A stretch of DNA of 64,000 nt from NCBI GenBank assembly GCA_037501455.1, contig CM074859.1:23131001-23195000 (forward strand). Direction: 5' to 3'. Position 1 is the stretch's first letter, and the number at the start of each line of letters is the position of its first letter. Shown one piece after another: positions 12,201-25,625 of this stretch. The notes beneath the pieces were generated by a model that worked only from the letters and a program-made list of their open reading frames with translations, was not told the DNA's origin and did not search any database. This DNA is from Lantana camara. Taxonomy: Eukaryota > Streptophyta > Magnoliopsida > Lamiales > Verbenaceae. The translations under genes and the position numbers were made by a program.

Positions 12201-14700
12201 ATTTTTTATGGTTTGTGATGTATCTATTTACCTATCTATCTATCTATCTATCTATATTCTTATTTACACACATATAATATACAAGAATAATTGATTAAGT
12301 ATATATACAAGAATAATTCTTATTTACACACATATAATATCTATCTATCTATATATATTCTTATAAACAAGAACATAATAATTGATTAAATATTTAGGAA
12401 AAAAGCTCTAAACCCTTAATATTTCGATGAAACTATAAGTTGTTAGCTATTTCGATGAAACTATAAGTTATTAGCTTATTATACACCACAATCAATAACC
12501 AAGTACCACCAAATTACCAAACAATAGAAATAGTATTATGATAAACTAGAATAATACCTCAATTACGCTAATTAAACGCATAATCTTAAGATTATAGAAT
12601 TTTCACTGTATCAAGTAATCAGTACTCGCTAAATCAACTATCAATCTCTTTTTTTTTTTTTAATGTGGTACGTATACGTTTCACTTAATCTTGGACTTCT
12701 TTATATAGGGAATAGTCATTTTAGGGTTTATTCTTCCTCTCACTTGTCTCTATTTTAGAGGACTTTGTTCTCGTGTTCTCCAAGTTTTTGAATTATCTCT
12801 CTATCACCGACTCATCCGTGAGCTTCCTTAAGTACGAGCTCCCTGATTGATGTTCTATTTTTTGTTCGCGCCCCAGACCACGTGCATGTACCTATGGTGG
12901 AACACCATCACCAAGTTATCAGTCAGATGATATATATCACGGCTATTTAATTTTTTTTACTTATTACTGAAAAATATAAATTAAATGTAAAGTGAAAAAA
13001 AAAAACAAAAAAAAGGGTACAAAATGTGTGTAAAACGAAAAATTATAATAGTCCGATCAAAAAAGTTTTATTTATTTTCCCCTCAACCCGTGATATAATC
13101 AAAAATAAAGAATGAAATAAAGGAAAATCTGAATATTCTGTCTATTCGGATAAGCATTAGACTTTATAGCAAAGGCGAAATGCCGGTGTTAGTTGTTATA
13201 TTTATTATAAGAAGATGCAGGAATAAATAAGAAAAGTGGTAAAGTGACGGTGCTTCACTTTCCAACATACAAAGCGAATTAATTATTGCTATTTTTCTGG
13301 TTTGAGGAATCATAAAAGAATTGTTAGGAAATAAAAAATTAAAAACAAAGGGCTGCAAAACTGTGTTATGTATTTATTTATTTTTATTGAAAGTAATTAA
13401 ATATTATAATTTGGTACATAGCTGTTATTTCGGCATTGTCGTGTGGGAAGGATGCACTAAATTGAACACCTGAAATTTCCATGCAACTTCGTTGCTTGTA
13501 TACCACGGACTCAAAATGTAATTTCGAAATTACAAAAATAATAATTTATTTATTACTTTTTTTTTTAACTTTATTATTACAAAATATAGTGGAAAATTTA
13601 GTTTATTAAACATTTGTATAAATAGTTGCTTTTTTCTTGAAGTTATATTTATTTATAATACCTTCTATATATATAACGCTTTAATTAATAAATTTTATAA
13701 ATATATATATTTATGTATATAATAAGTTAAGATTATTTCCTTTTTTTTTTCTTGAAGTGTTGAAAAATCAATGGAGTTGACTGACTTCGACTCTTGGTAT
13801 CAGTAATCAGTAAACCGTATCAGTATGTGAAGAAAAAGAAAAAGAAAAAAAAAAAGACGAACGATGACTTATGTAGTTATATATCCATGGAAATATTGAA
13901 TGGTCTAACTATAGCTGTGATTTATATCGGACTAAGAGCGCGTTCAATTGAAATTTGACTCCAAAAATAAATTATTCAGAGTTATAATGTTTCATTGAAA
14001 TTTGACTACAAAAATCAAACATTTAGAGTTATTGATATTGAATTTTCACTCGGAAAAAAATGAAATTATTAGTATTTGAAAAAAGTAAGTACATGATTGG
14101 TATGAATTAATACATTAAAGCCCTAGTAAAATAAATTAATGGAATGAACGTAGAAAAAAATGTTCTTATCATCAGAGACGGAACCAGGATTTGATAGGAA
14201 GGGGGGATAAAAATTAAAATATCCAAAATTAAGGTGGCGAAATTTTTATTTTGGAGCGGCAAAAAATATATATACAAATTTTAAAAAAATTCAAAATTTA
14301 GGAGGCGGAGGTCGGGGTCGCCGAGCTCTCTCATCAACACTTTCCTTTGAGAGTTCTCACCTAACCTTAGGAGGTTGAGAAAGGGTGGTTTTCTTGAGCC
14401 GGCGGGAGCCACCGCCGAAGGTGCAAGGAAGTAAATTAATCCTTGACTCGTGTGACTTTGAACGATAGTTAGGACTTGCTACCCTTCTATCACCCGAAGT
14501 AAGGTTGGTTTCTTAAATTAGTTGAACCCGTCTTTATTGTATATTATTCGGGACAGGTTAAGACAGGTCCTTGTATTAGTTGAATCCGTGTAGTTGATTT
14601 ATTATATATGGATTATATTGTTATGCTTGATGCATTAAGTTTTTTTTTTTTAAAGTTCGTATTTTGCATTGCTTCCGTATTCAGGTTTTGCATCTTTTTT
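12201..14700. other. AT-rich intergenic DNA with microsatellites
   Basis: Contains (CTAT)n near 12229-12257, further ATCTATCTAT repeats near 12340, long homopolymer A/T runs, and a tract near 14170-14420 of locally higher GC. That tract looks like the degraded start of the retrotransposon relic that follows. No credible gene is seen. Confidence 0.5.
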
Positions 14701-14858
14701 AGTGTACAGGGTTTAGGTACCGCCTAGTTTAGGTTGAATTTTTGTTTATCTCCCGTTCACTATGACTTGGTACGTGCACGGACTATCCATTCCATGCATG
14801 TGTCGGGTCCTAGTGCAGGGGATGTGGTGTCTTTCGTTTGGGGTGCTACATCCTTAAG

Positions 14859-14872
14859 TGGTATCAGAGCCA
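14859..14872 (+). other. Primer binding site (tRNA-iMet type) of the relic element
   Basis: TGGTATCAGAGCCA matches the complement of the plant initiator methionine tRNA 3' end used by many plant LTR retrotransposons. It lies 8 bp inside the inferred LTR end at 14850. Confidence 0.85.
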
Positions 14873-15452
14873 CCAGGTTCAGAACCAATGCTCTTGAGTC
14901 GTGTCGTGTCACTCTAGGTCGTACGACATAGGAATATTTGTACATTGTATTCATTTGACATGAGATTTTGATTTCTGAATATGAATTATTTTGAGTTTAT
15001 ATGATCGTGCACACGTTATGACTACGATTATGCAACATTTTAATTATTGTGCTTTATAAATTGCAATTAATTGTTGCATTTTGTGACCTAAGTGTTACTT
15101 ATCATTTGCATCCTTAACCCGCATACATCAAATTTAGTGTTTGAATTTCAGGGTGCCCTATAAGACAACAACGACATTTCTCCCCACCTACTGTACCGAT
15201 TGATACCATGATCAAGGCACAACAAAATTCGAAATGAAAGGGGGTTTTCCAAGATTAATGGTTATGAAAGGATTCAAAGTTGAAGAATGAGATTACTATC
15301 TTGACTTATCACCTTAAAGTCAAGTGAACGACGGAGATTAGCAAAAAATTTCACCTTGACGATTCGTTTACTCGGAAGTGGTCACTTTGTTGATGAAAAC
15401 GGATTAATAGAGAAGAGTCCGACCAAGCTCAAGGAACGTGGACATGTGTTAT

Positions 15453-16523
15453 TGTGACACCCCGGTATACAGTGGTACAGGTAAATGTGTGATTTAATTA
15501 TTATTTGCGCTTTAGTTTAATTATTTGAACTTAATTGAACTTATTTGAATCTATTTGAATTATTTGAACTATGTGAAATATGTGATTTTGGCTCGTTGAA
15601 CCCTTAATAGTTCAAACCAAACCAACCGGAACACCTTGAACCGAACCCGTGAACCGAACCCGGTTCAGCCCCTTAAAGGATGAACCAAACCATCTCTTCT
15701 TCATTTACGTAATTTCAGCCCCAAGGCAAGAGAAGCCAAGCTCAAACCCTTCCATTTCTTGATCAATCTTCCCAAGCCAATATCTTCTTCATTTCTTCAC
15801 CAAACTTCAAGCTTGAGTAAGTTTCGGAAATCTTTCTTCGTGCTCTTCATTTTTAAGGTTTAATATTGAGTTTGGGGGTGGGGGGGGGGGGGGTTGGAGA
15901 TATATCTTAAGCATGTGAATAGTAAGGGTTTGGGTCCAATTTGTTGATATGTGATCTTGGATGGTTTTATTTGGTACTTGACTTCATTTATGAGCTTCAT
16001 TTGTTGCCTTTTGCATTTATTGCATGAGTTTGATGGTTGATTAGCTTGAAAGCATATATTCGATCTTGAGCATGAATTTTATGAAAATGGATTTGAATTG
16101 TTATGCTTTCAATTCTCGTTTTTCTTAAGGTTTTTCCAAGCCCACTATCCGTTTTCGGTTTTTTCGACTTTCTCGGTTTAATTTCTTTGCTTCTTAATTG
16201 CTCTTATATGTCTTCTGTGATCCTTAATTTGTTACCTTTATGTCGGTTAACTTGCTTATACTTAAAGGTGGCTTTTAGTGCAATTATATGATATTCATGG
16301 CATCTCATGCATTCTTTTCTTTTGCCGTGCGTCGTTTTGGTTCATATAGAGTCTAAGTCTTGGGCTTTTTGTGTTTTCTTTTCAGAGGAGGTTCCCGTTG
16401 CCGAGCCCGAGACCTAAGTCTGTCTTTCCACTCCTACTTTTGCCAAGCACAAGGTGAGGTTTAGGATTTGCATAGCTGATGACCTAAGGCCTTTATGTGA
16501 TGTTTTCATTCCGCGCATGCGAG

Positions 16524-16572
<49 letters not shown>

Positions 16573-17709
16573 AATATGTGTTATATATGATATGTTTATG
16601 ATCTTGCGAACGAATCTTATTTTGAAAATGGTATTATGAAGGTATATATAAGCTAGTTTTCAAAGCTTGTTTCGGTTAAGTTCTGTAGCGAGATTTGCCA
16701 TGAAAGATTGGTATGTTTGTTTCTGTATATGTGTTTGTGGATCCAATGAGACATGGGTAAGGAGCCCTCGGTACGATATTGAGCCGTCGAAGTAAAGCCT
16801 GTGCATAGTCTCCATTCGAAATATCATACGCGACCCCAGGAGATAGGGAAGGTATGTTATTTTGATGCCTCCGGGGTGAAATCCGGGGAGGACACGTTGT
16901 GGGTTATCTACCCCACGTGAGTTTGTTTAGGTTTAGTTAGATGGTTGAGCTACGCGCGTGGCTCTTCCATCATCAGAGGGGAGGACAGATTTATTTATGA
17001 CTTCTGTTTCTGTTCTGTTGTGAGAAGTAAGGTTGGAAGCTCGTTCTCGCCGAGCATGTGTGATTTGATCTGTTATGGGAAATGTGAATCGGGATAGTGT
17101 TTCGAAAGGGTTTCTCTGTATATAGTCGTTTGTTTTAAAAAGATTTTAGTTTGTAAAACCTATTCCAGTTCATAGGTCCACCTTTTGATAAGTGCTTTGC
17201 TTTATATATGTAGGGTGTGGGTGTGCGTTAGTCCCCTCACTCAGTCAGTTGACTGACCCATCTTTCTCTTCCAGTTTCAGGTGCTTTTGACCGAGCTAGG
17301 CGGAGAAGTGTGTCTTACTTTTGTGCATTTGTTGGTCTAGGTCGTTTAGAATGCATTCTTCATACACTTTATCATATTTTGGTTATGTATGACTCTTATT
17401 ATAGTGGTTTAGTTTATTATGTTTTGCTGAGGCCGGGATAGCCATTGTTTGTTCTGTACAGGTTTAACTGCTGGTACCTATATGTAAATACAATATGTAT
17501 ATGACGTGATGGTACCTATAAGTAATTATCTGTTACATCTCTTGTTGTTTATTGCTTCCGCGCACTCTGAGCCAGTTTTAGCTCCGCCTGGCTTAGTGAG
17601 TGAGTTGGTCTCCCGTTCGCTAATGTTCGAGTCCGGGTATGAACCTTCCATTTCATAACCTGGTTTGGATCATGGTGCGGGGGATGTGGACCTACTTGTG
17701 GGTGCTACA
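15453..17709 (+). repeat. Nested solo LTR, 2257 bp, with 5-bp TSD
   Basis: The unit begins TGTGACACCCCGG and ends GGGTGCTACA (TG...CA). It is flanked by the perfect 5-bp repeat GTTAT at 15448-15452 and 17710-17714. No primer site, polypurine tract or coding region follows it, so it is a solo LTR left by LTR-LTR recombination, inserted in the internal region of the relic element. It contains a long (TA)n array near 16523-16569 and a G-rich run near 15872-15893. The TGT(A/G)ACACCCC start is shared with the host element, so both probably belong to the same Gypsy-type group. Confidence 0.85.
16523..16569. repeat. (TA)n microsatellite
   Basis: About 20 uninterrupted TA dinucleotides within the solo LTR. 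Likely hypervariable in length. Confidence 0.9.
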
Positions 17710-18395
17710 GTTATTGTTGAATAATAAGCAAGGAATCTACAAACCTTTGGGGAGTGTTGAAGACTTTGGTACTGTTTTGAGTTTACAAGTGACAAGATAA
17801 AATTGATTGTTAGTTCTCTCGCAGTTTCTTAGTGGTGGATAGAGAGACTTGTTGTTGTGGGCATAGTTCACTTAGTTCCTGAAATAGCCCGTTCGAGTTT
17901 CAGAAACATATACCATGACTCATTCTGGGAGGTACTTAACACCAAGGTTGTCCAGCATAGTTCTGAGATAGATTCTTGATTTCCAACCAACTATGGGCAA
18001 TTTCTTGAAGATGAGCAAGCTAAGGTTCAACACACAGACCAGAAATTTTGGAGGAAACCGATGATGTCTCTAGTTAAGTGGGGATTACGGTCTGGTATTG
18101 GGTTTGATCACGCCAAAAGACTAAATACAAGAAGCCAAGATGACAAAGGTTGCATCACCAACAGCTTGATCACCTCCTACCACGTCATTTCAACTTCATT
18201 GTCAAGATTTTTGATACTACGTTGAACGGTACACTAAACATTCATGGCACGAGCATACATGCATCGCTTATCTGATTAATTCTTGTTATTATGTGATATA
18301 CATGTCAAATGTGATACGTGTTAATTTTCTTAAATTCTAACTTTGTTACTTTGATGTGCGTATGCATGAGTGCTCTAATTAGTTGTACTTATGTG

Positions 18396-18712
18396 TTAGA
18401 GAGATGCAGGATTCTCTCTATTTACGTGGTAGAAAGATGTTGGATTCTTTCTAAAGTATGTGCACGAGAGATGTTGGATTCTTTCATACTTAGATATTTG
18501 GGAGATGTTGGATTCTCTCGAATTTAGGGGTTTGAGGAATGCTGGATTTTCTCAAACTAGAATGTTTGAGAGATGTTGGAATCTGTCAGACTTAGGTTGA
18601 GAGACGGGGTTCTCTCAATTATGTGCTTGAGAGACGGGGTTCTCTCTTTTGTGTGTGCTGAGGGACAGGATTCTCTCACTTACCTGCTGAGAGATAGGAT
18701 TCTCTCTTGTTT
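18396..18712 (+). repeat. Array of about ten GAGAGA...TCTCTC hairpin units
   Basis: Short inverted-repeat units of the form GAGAGATGTTGGATTCTCTC recur about every 30-40 bp, separated by variable spacers. Roughly ten units can be counted. Later units change the loop to CGGGGT or TAGGAT but keep the GAGA/TCTC stem, as if the stem were conserved or homogenised. The array lies in the internal region of the LTR relic, about 350 bp before the polypurine tract. It is not coding. Confidence 0.75.
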
Positions 18713-19029
18713 GTCGTAGTTACGTTACGCGTGGCCTGACGACGACGGTTTGCAAGTGACAAGTATACGGCGATAGCGAGGTCTGGGTGTAGTTGCAACT
18801 ACCCGTATCATAGTACTAATTATATTGAATGAGTTCGAAGCCATCAACGGTCAAGTACTCAGATAGACCTCCATGACAACGAGACACCGTGAAGAAGGTT
18901 TGATGCAAGTAATGAGAGTAAAACTTCACAACCAGGGCTATGATTCTACACGATTCCGGGAGATAAACTAAGCCACTACAACTCAAAGCTCGTTAACTCA
19001 GCATTTGGATTTGGGGATCAGATCCTCTT

Positions 19030-19043
19030 AAGGGGGAGAGTTT
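19030..19043 (+). other. Polypurine tract and 3' LTR start of the relic element
   Basis: AAGGGGGAGAG directly precedes TGTAACACCCCGC. This is the expected order of polypurine tract then 3' LTR, and gives the relic's + orientation together with the PBS at 14859. Confidence 0.75.
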
Positions 19044-19901
19044 GTAACACCCCGCATCTCTGAAGCACGACCTGATGAAGATCTTGGGTAAGTCCTTCCA
19101 CTTGAACGTTTAATTTAAGAATTATGTGACTTATATGATTGAATGTGAATTCAATTTAGCATGTTATTTATTCGAACTATTTTATGATTAATTGTCAATT
19201 TAATTTATTACGTGCGTATGTGCCTTAAATCGTTTAATTCAATTTTAATTCGAATTTATTTCCATGAAATAATTGCTAAGTTGATTTTAAATTCCTTATG
19301 CTATTTAACTTGTTTAATTTGAATTTATTCGAATTCTTTGTGAATTATTTGCCAAATTATATGTTTATGGGGTGCCATTAAATTGTACGAAAGATTTTCT
19401 AAAATTAAATTAAATTAAACTCTAATTGGTAAAATTCTTTCCCGTTTTAATTTGTAAACTTATTTCGGAGCTTGTAAGTCTATTTGTGCTGCTTATCATG
19501 CCATTGTTATGATTATTATATTCAAGAAATAGATAAATGAATGAATTAAAATTGGAGGAGTACTATCTTCCATATACGTGGCGAGCTCTGATTATATGAT
19601 AAGGAGAAGCACGTCTAGAGTTTGCGGGTGTGCTAACTCCCAATAAGAGATGGGGAAGATTATGGGTCAAGAAAAGTATAATATTTATACGGACACGTTA
19701 GAGATAAGCAGGTTCATTGAAATAAGGATAAGAGAATATCAATGATATAACGGAACGAGGATAAGGGAAATGAGAGAAACTCTACGAGAACTCTGCATTT
19801 ATATAAGTAGAGAATAAGCTAAATACCAAAAGGAGAAACACAATCCATGCTATCATAAAAAATGACTATACTTTCTTCTTTAAAGTTAAATGTCTTTACT
19901 T

Positions 19902-20004
19902 TTTTTTAACATCCCCCAAAATGATCATAAAAATTCGAATTTGAGTTATTGTCTTAAAATAAGAATCTTTTAATCACTTGAACCAATTTTATTGGCCACT
20001 AAAG
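19902..20004 (-). mobile_element. tRNA-derived SINE, minus orientation
   Basis: Read on the minus strand the unit has an A-box-like TTGGTTCAAGTGATTAAA, a B-box-like CTCAAATTCGAATTT, and ends in an A-rich tail. It is flanked by the perfect 10-bp repeat GTCTTTACTT at 19892-19901 and 20005-20014. It clearly matches the SINEs at 33694 and 61245. Confidence 0.82.
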
Positions 20005-20014
20005 GTCTTTACTT

Positions 20015-21022
20015 ATTTTATGCCAAAAGATACGTTTATATATATGCATTCATTACAAAAAAAATAAAATAAAATCATAATACTATTAAGTTTTTATACC
20101 AAAAGATACGTTTATGCATTTATCATATCAAAACTTTTTTTTTTTAAAGGAAAACACGTAGAAACTGATAAACTCAAAATATAGCTTAAATTTTATATTT
20201 ACCTACAAACCTTTTAGACTTATTTTAGCAAAACACCACTTTGAGGTGAAAATTAATAATAAATATTTACAAATTGACCGGAAAAAAGTTTAAAAGAACG
20301 AAAATATTGTTTTGCACCAAAATAAAAGTTTACAAATTACAAGTCAATTATTTTTTGTGGAATTAGTCGAGTTTGATACTTTAGTAGAGTCAAAGTTGGG
20401 ATCACCCTGAAGTATCGTACAAGGTTCTTAACTTCCTATTTGTACTAGTTTATCAACTAAAAATATTTGACGAAGACTTCTTAATAATTCTCTACCTACT
20501 ATTACTAGAAATAAAATATTTTCTTAAGAGTCAATACTCAAAATAGTTTAATTACATCCAAAAGTTAATAGAAGAAAAAAAGAATTTGGCTTCTCATATC
20601 TAAGTATAATAAATATATAGAATTAAATAAATAGCAATATAAAAAAAGGGGAATAAATAAATTTCCATAACTCGATTAGATATATTTATACGAGGATTAC
20701 TCATCGTTTTATAAATTATTCTTTCACTCGTTATGATTTGTCAGTGATTTAAGATGTCACATATGTTAGGTACCATTAAAGATTAAAACTTTTTTCATTA
20801 AAATTTTAATGTATAGTATTGAAATTACCACCTTAATAATGTGGCGAATTCCATACATTCCTATTGTTCCAATGACTTCATAATAATTTTGATTAGATTG
20901 GTTGTCTAGAATTTATATAACAAGTCATTTTGAAATCGGACACTAGTAATTTTGTAATTATTAATTTAAGAATCATTAATGGTGTCTATATTCCACACCT
21001 ACCAATTTGATAAATACTAGTG

Positions 21023-21056
<34 letters not shown>

Positions 21057-21613
21057 GAAATAATATTTAAATCCAAACCAATGTTGAACTTATATCCTTG
21101 AGGACGCCATCAAGAAGAACGAGTTCACTAGTTGCAAAACTATAACCACGCTAGTTATAGTCATGTTAGTCCGAAAATCTAAATGCCTTTTGAGCGATCC
21201 GATGAGTTTGATGTGTATGAGGGGTTGAATTAGTTGGCATGCCTATTGCACAGACTTTGTGTTAATTTTATTGTTGCCTTAATTTAACATTTTTGTACTT
21301 TTTCGTTTGTTAGATCCTTAGATCATGACGTTGTATTTGTATACTTGAACTCTAGGTTGCTTATAGGACAAGGGCCTCATTAATAACTTTATGAATTGAT
21401 TGACCCGTTTTATTACAAAATGAAATTAATAATAAAATTGTAGCAAAATTATTTGGATAATTGGATTAGGATTAGTGAGTGAGAGTGGACTGTTACATTA
21501 TTCCATGCAATTAAATTCATAAGAAACTTCCTTTCATTTACTACAGCAACACGTGGTTGGAAAACCTCTGCATTTTTGTCTCCCTCTCTCTCTCTCTCGG
21601 CCACCATTCTTTC
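20015..21613. other. AT-rich intergenic DNA
   Basis: No gene is visible. Contains a (TA)n microsatellite near 21023-21052, and toward the right end the upstream region of the IQM gene with a CT-rich tract near 21580-21600. Confidence 0.5.
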
Positions 21614-22196
21614 TATATATACATTGTGTTTGGGACAGCAAACGTACATTGCTTCATTTTTCTAGAGAGAGAAGCTGAGGCAAATCTGCGTTTCTGTTTC
21701 CTTATTTCAGGAAACGGATTACAATTTCTACAGTAGCCTATTTCTGGTTTTCCTGGATTTCTTCGATATCACCACGGCCTATTTCAAGATTATTGCATCC
21801 ATTTGAGGTAAATTTGTAGACCCATTATGTTATCGTTTCCAGTTATTCATGTTTTTCTGTGTTTGTATTTGTGTTTTTATCTATCTGTGAAGATTCAGTT
21901 ATGTGTTTGTGTTTTTGCCTGAATGAGCTATTGTTGTTGGATTAGTATAGTTGGGTTCATGAGCTTGATGCTGTTGCGATCTTGTTGATTTATCTGGAAT
22001 CTCAATCTAGTAATATTAATTTGATAGATTATGGTTAGATTTGTTTCCCTAAATAATAAGTTAATCAATCATTTGTCTATTGCCATTTGCCGGCCATTGT
22101 GAATTTCTTACATTATAGGATTCTGCAAATCTGTCTTGTGCATTCATTTCAATTCTTGTTTCTGCACATTATGATTTATTCCTCCTATTTTTTCAG
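21614..22196 (+). promoter_or_regulatory. Core promoter and leader intron of the IQM gene
   Basis: A TATATATA box at 21614-21621 follows a CT-rich tract. The leader then reads to a donor (GAG/GTAAAT at 21808) and a pyrimidine-rich acceptor (TTTTTTCAG ending 22196), giving a probable 389-bp intron in the 5' untranslated region, 46 bp before the ATG. Leader introns of this kind often boost expression in plants. Inferred from motifs only. Confidence 0.55.
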
Positions 22197-22242
22197 ACTG
22201 CTGTGTAGGTAGAATAGATCACAGATTGGTTCCCGTAGACGA

Positions 22243-24747
22243 ATGGGAATGACAGTAACTTCTGCATTTGCTGATGTTAATGATTTGGACAACCAATATC
22301 AGTCTTGTTTGGTAAAGTCAGTTGGTTTCAACAGCAACAAAGCTAAAGTTGTCCGATCAGCTAGCTTTAATGGCCAAGAAAGCAAGCGTCCTAGGTTGAA
22401 ATCTCTTGGTTCTGGACAAATGGTCCTTAGAGGTTCTCTTAGCTTTAAAGGGAGAGATTTGGAGGCCAAGATCTCATTGCGGGTCCCAGGGTCGAATCCT
22501 GACGATCGTACTTTGAACGGATCATTTGATTATAGAAGCAAAGAGGCACCGGATAATATCTCACTAGCAGATAACATGCCTGAGAAAATTAATGTTCAGA
22601 CACCAGATTTGCCGGAATCCGCTAAAAGTAAACATCTTGCAGCTGTAAAGTTGCAGAAAACATACAAGAGTTTTCGTACCAGGAGGCGGCTTGCTGATTG
22701 TGCTGTCCTAGTGGAGCAAAGATGGTATATTTCTTGAAATTTTTGAATTTGAATGTATATGTGTGTGTGTGTGTGTGTATATGTAAACATGAGGGGGAAG
22801 ACTGTATACTTATATTTTCAATAAATTGCTAAGGAGGAATATTCCATGTTGTTTAGGTGGAAGCTGTTGGATTTTGCTGAGCTAAAACGTAGTTCAATAT
22901 CTTTCTTTGAGATCGAGAAGCCTCAAACGGCTGTATCGCGCTGGTCAAGAGCACGGACAAGAGCTGCAAAGGTGTGTGTAAGAAGAATGGTTATTATACA
23001 TGTTTTCTTGATTCCTTTTCCTTTTGAATCTAGGAAAGACTAATGAAGATCTTGTTTCACATATTCAGGTGGGAAAAGGCTTGTCTAAGGATGAGAAAGC
23101 CCGTAAACTCGCTTTGCAGCACTGGCTAGAAGCTGTAAGTTACACTCTGCTGAGAAAACTTTTCTTACCATGATCTTCATTGTAATAATTCTTGGCTTCC
23201 TACATTTTCTCTGTAGATTGATCCTAGGCACCGCTACGGCCACAACCTGCAATTTTATTACATGAATTGGCTACAATGTGAAAGCAAGGAGCCTTTCTTC
23301 TACTGGTAAGATTAACAGGAATACTCTTAAATCACATTGTTTTGTTGCTCAAGATCATCAATGAATAACATACATGCTAATCTTTAAACTGCAGGCTAGA
23401 TATAGGAGCAGGTCATGATGTAAATCTAGAGAGATGCCCCAGATCAAAACTTAATCAACAATGCATAAAATACCTTGGTCCGGTATGTCCTATAATTGCT
23501 CAGAAAAGATTCATTAGAATTTGAGAAATTTCTGGTTATTTTTTGCTAAAGTTTGATGGAAATAATGATGCAGACTGAAAGAAGTGCATACGAGGTGGTT
23601 GTAGCGGATGGGAAGTTAGTGTACAAGCAGAGTGGGCAACTATTGGACACAAGAGGAGAGGGTGAAGACGTCAAATGGATCTTTGTTCTAAGTGTGTCCC
23701 GGATTTTATACGTTGGGCAAAAACGTAAGGGAACATTTCAACACTCGAGTTTCTTGGCCGGTGGCGCCACTTTATCAGCTGGACGGCTGGTTGCAGAAAA
23801 TGGCGTTCTAAAGGTAGAAAACATCTCTGACGCGCATATGCACACAATGTAACTTGTATCTACAAAAACAAATGGTGATGATTCGAGATCCTATTAATAT
23901 AATTATATCTTTTTTGGACATCAGGCGGTTTGGCCTCACAGCGGACATTATCTCCCGACAGAAGAAAATTTCGAGGAATTTATGGCATTTCTATTGCAAC
24001 ACAATGTTGACTTGAGTGTTATTCAGGTAGCAAAAACAACATGATTCTCCCTTTTCTTCGACTTCAATTTTTTCAACTAAATTACCTAATTTGTCTTCTA
24101 CTGTAACTATTTCACAGAGGGCACCTACTGATGGAGATGATGGAGAATTCATTGGCCTACGCAATAGCATATCGGTACCTGATCTAAGAAACAGAACCGA
24201 AGAGAACGCCAATTCAACCAAGAAATACTGCCAAGATGCTGAAATTCTAAATCCACCAATGTCAAAATGGTCAAGGAAACTACAAGCCAAATTGGCTCTA
24301 CTTCTAATCCCTGCCAGAGAAAGTGCGCACGAGCTGTTCTCGACTCCAAGACAGGAGAGCCCAACATCAGATGGCTACGAGACAGCAGATGAGTATCTAT
24401 CAGATTCAGAAATTCCGGTATCCAAACAGAACTTATTTGATCAGGAAAACGAAGAAGAGTTCGAAGAGCATGCTATCTCCAAAGAAAAGATCCTCAAGCG
24501 TATAAACTCGCATAAAGGAGTGAAATCATATCAGTTAGCTAATCAGCTGAGCTGTAAATGGAGTACGGGGGCCGGCCCACGAATCGGATGCATGAGGGAC
24601 TATCCTCCTGAGCTGCAATTTCGTGTTCTTGAGGAGGTGAGTTTGTCCCCGAGAAGTAGTGCTAGGCCGTGTTCTGTTTTTGGTAGTCCTACCGGCTTAT
24701 GCAGGGAAAGAAGCCCGCTTGGTGCGGATTCACCAAACGCGCCTTAA
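22243..24747 (+). CDS. IQ-motif calmodulin-binding protein, IQM family, 8 exons
   Basis: Plant-specific IQM proteins bind calmodulin, largely independently of calcium, and have been linked to stress, light and hormone responses. Coding exons are 22243-22724, 22857-22971, 23069-23134, 23217-23305, 23395-23482, 23574-23813, 23925-24026 and 24118-24747, totalling 603 codons with all phases consistent. The start MGMTVTS is typical of the family. The single IQ-like helix ([20 protein letters not shown]) lies near residue 130-150, followed by the conserved [21 protein letters not shown] and [12 protein letters not shown] segments. The last exon is a long, poorly conserved Ser/Glu-rich tail ending near SPNAP, which makes the protein longer than Arabidopsis IQM1. 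I cannot say which IQM paralogue it matches. Confidence 0.93.
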
Positions 24748-25625
24748 ATGGTGGCGGAACCGTAACACAAGTAAAATTCGAATAAAGTCGGGTGTTCGAC
24801 CTCACATACGAAACCAAACCGAATCAAACGGTTGAGAGCTAGCGATCAATTGTATCCATTTTCCTACTTGTTTTTGGGATTAGGGAAATTATGCTGTCTA
24901 GGTATTCTTTTATTTTTTGTTTATTTAATTTATTTATTTATTTTTACATGTTTTTGGTAGAAACGTGGGATAGGTCTTGTTAAGGGTGAATGATGTAAAT
25001 GCTCTTCTGAGCCAATATCTTATTTGATGCAAGAATTAATGGAAGATTAGCCCTTTATATATATAGTTTTAGTTTCTTTAATTTGTTGCTTGTTGCTGTA
25101 AATGGCCTAAAATTGTTAATAGTAGGTCTATACTGTCCACTCCTAAAGACTAGTCCCATTGTTGACAAAAATATTCATTAAAATGACAATATATTTTGCA
25201 TAAATTTAGATGTTTCAGAAAAATAATACATTTAATTGAAATTGGAATAAAATTAATTGGTAAATTCAATTTAGTTAATTCACATATTTCTTAAGTAGAA
25301 GACATCATATTTCAAAATTTCCTAAAAAAAAAAGTCTTTCTCTTGTAATTCAAGAATAAAGCAGAACACATGCTTCAAGCCTTCAACCTTGTTTTCACAA
25401 TCTTCAAGAAACTGAATATATATCTATTACATTACATTGATTCTAACATAGTTCTTGTTTTAGTATACAAAAATTTAAGCAATAGGCAATAATCTATTAC
25501 ACAGGAAACATATGTCGTGGGAAAATATCAAAATCCCTTTTGTTTACATTTAAGGGTTCTTTTGATTCTTCTTCCTAAAACTTGATCAAATTCTGAAACT
25601 CTTCACAAACACAAATCAAGACTTA
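24748..25625. other. Convergent intergenic region between IQM and HST
   Basis: The IQM gene (+) and HST gene (-) converge here. The sequence is AT-rich, presumably the two 3' untranslated regions, and no further gene is seen. Confidence 0.6.

Larger units (their letters stand above)
14700..19300 (+). mobile_element. Decayed LTR retrotransposon relic
   Basis: A left LTR end (...GGGGTGCTACA, ending near 14850) is followed after 8 bp by TGGTATCAGAGCCA, the classical plant initiator-Met-tRNA primer binding site. At the other end, AAGGGGGAGAG (a polypurine tract) is followed by TGTAACACCCCGC, a typical plant LTR start, at 19043. Between them, after subtracting the nested solo LTR, only about 1.9 kb remains and no intact gag or pol can be read, so the element is non-autonomous or heavily deleted. 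The outer ends of both LTRs could not be found. Confidence 0.72.

Noticed and set aside
18396..18712. Regularly spaced palindromic repeats resembling a CRISPR array
   Set aside because: The spacers are not of constant length, the repeats drift in sequence, and the context is a plant LTR retrotransposon with no cas genes.
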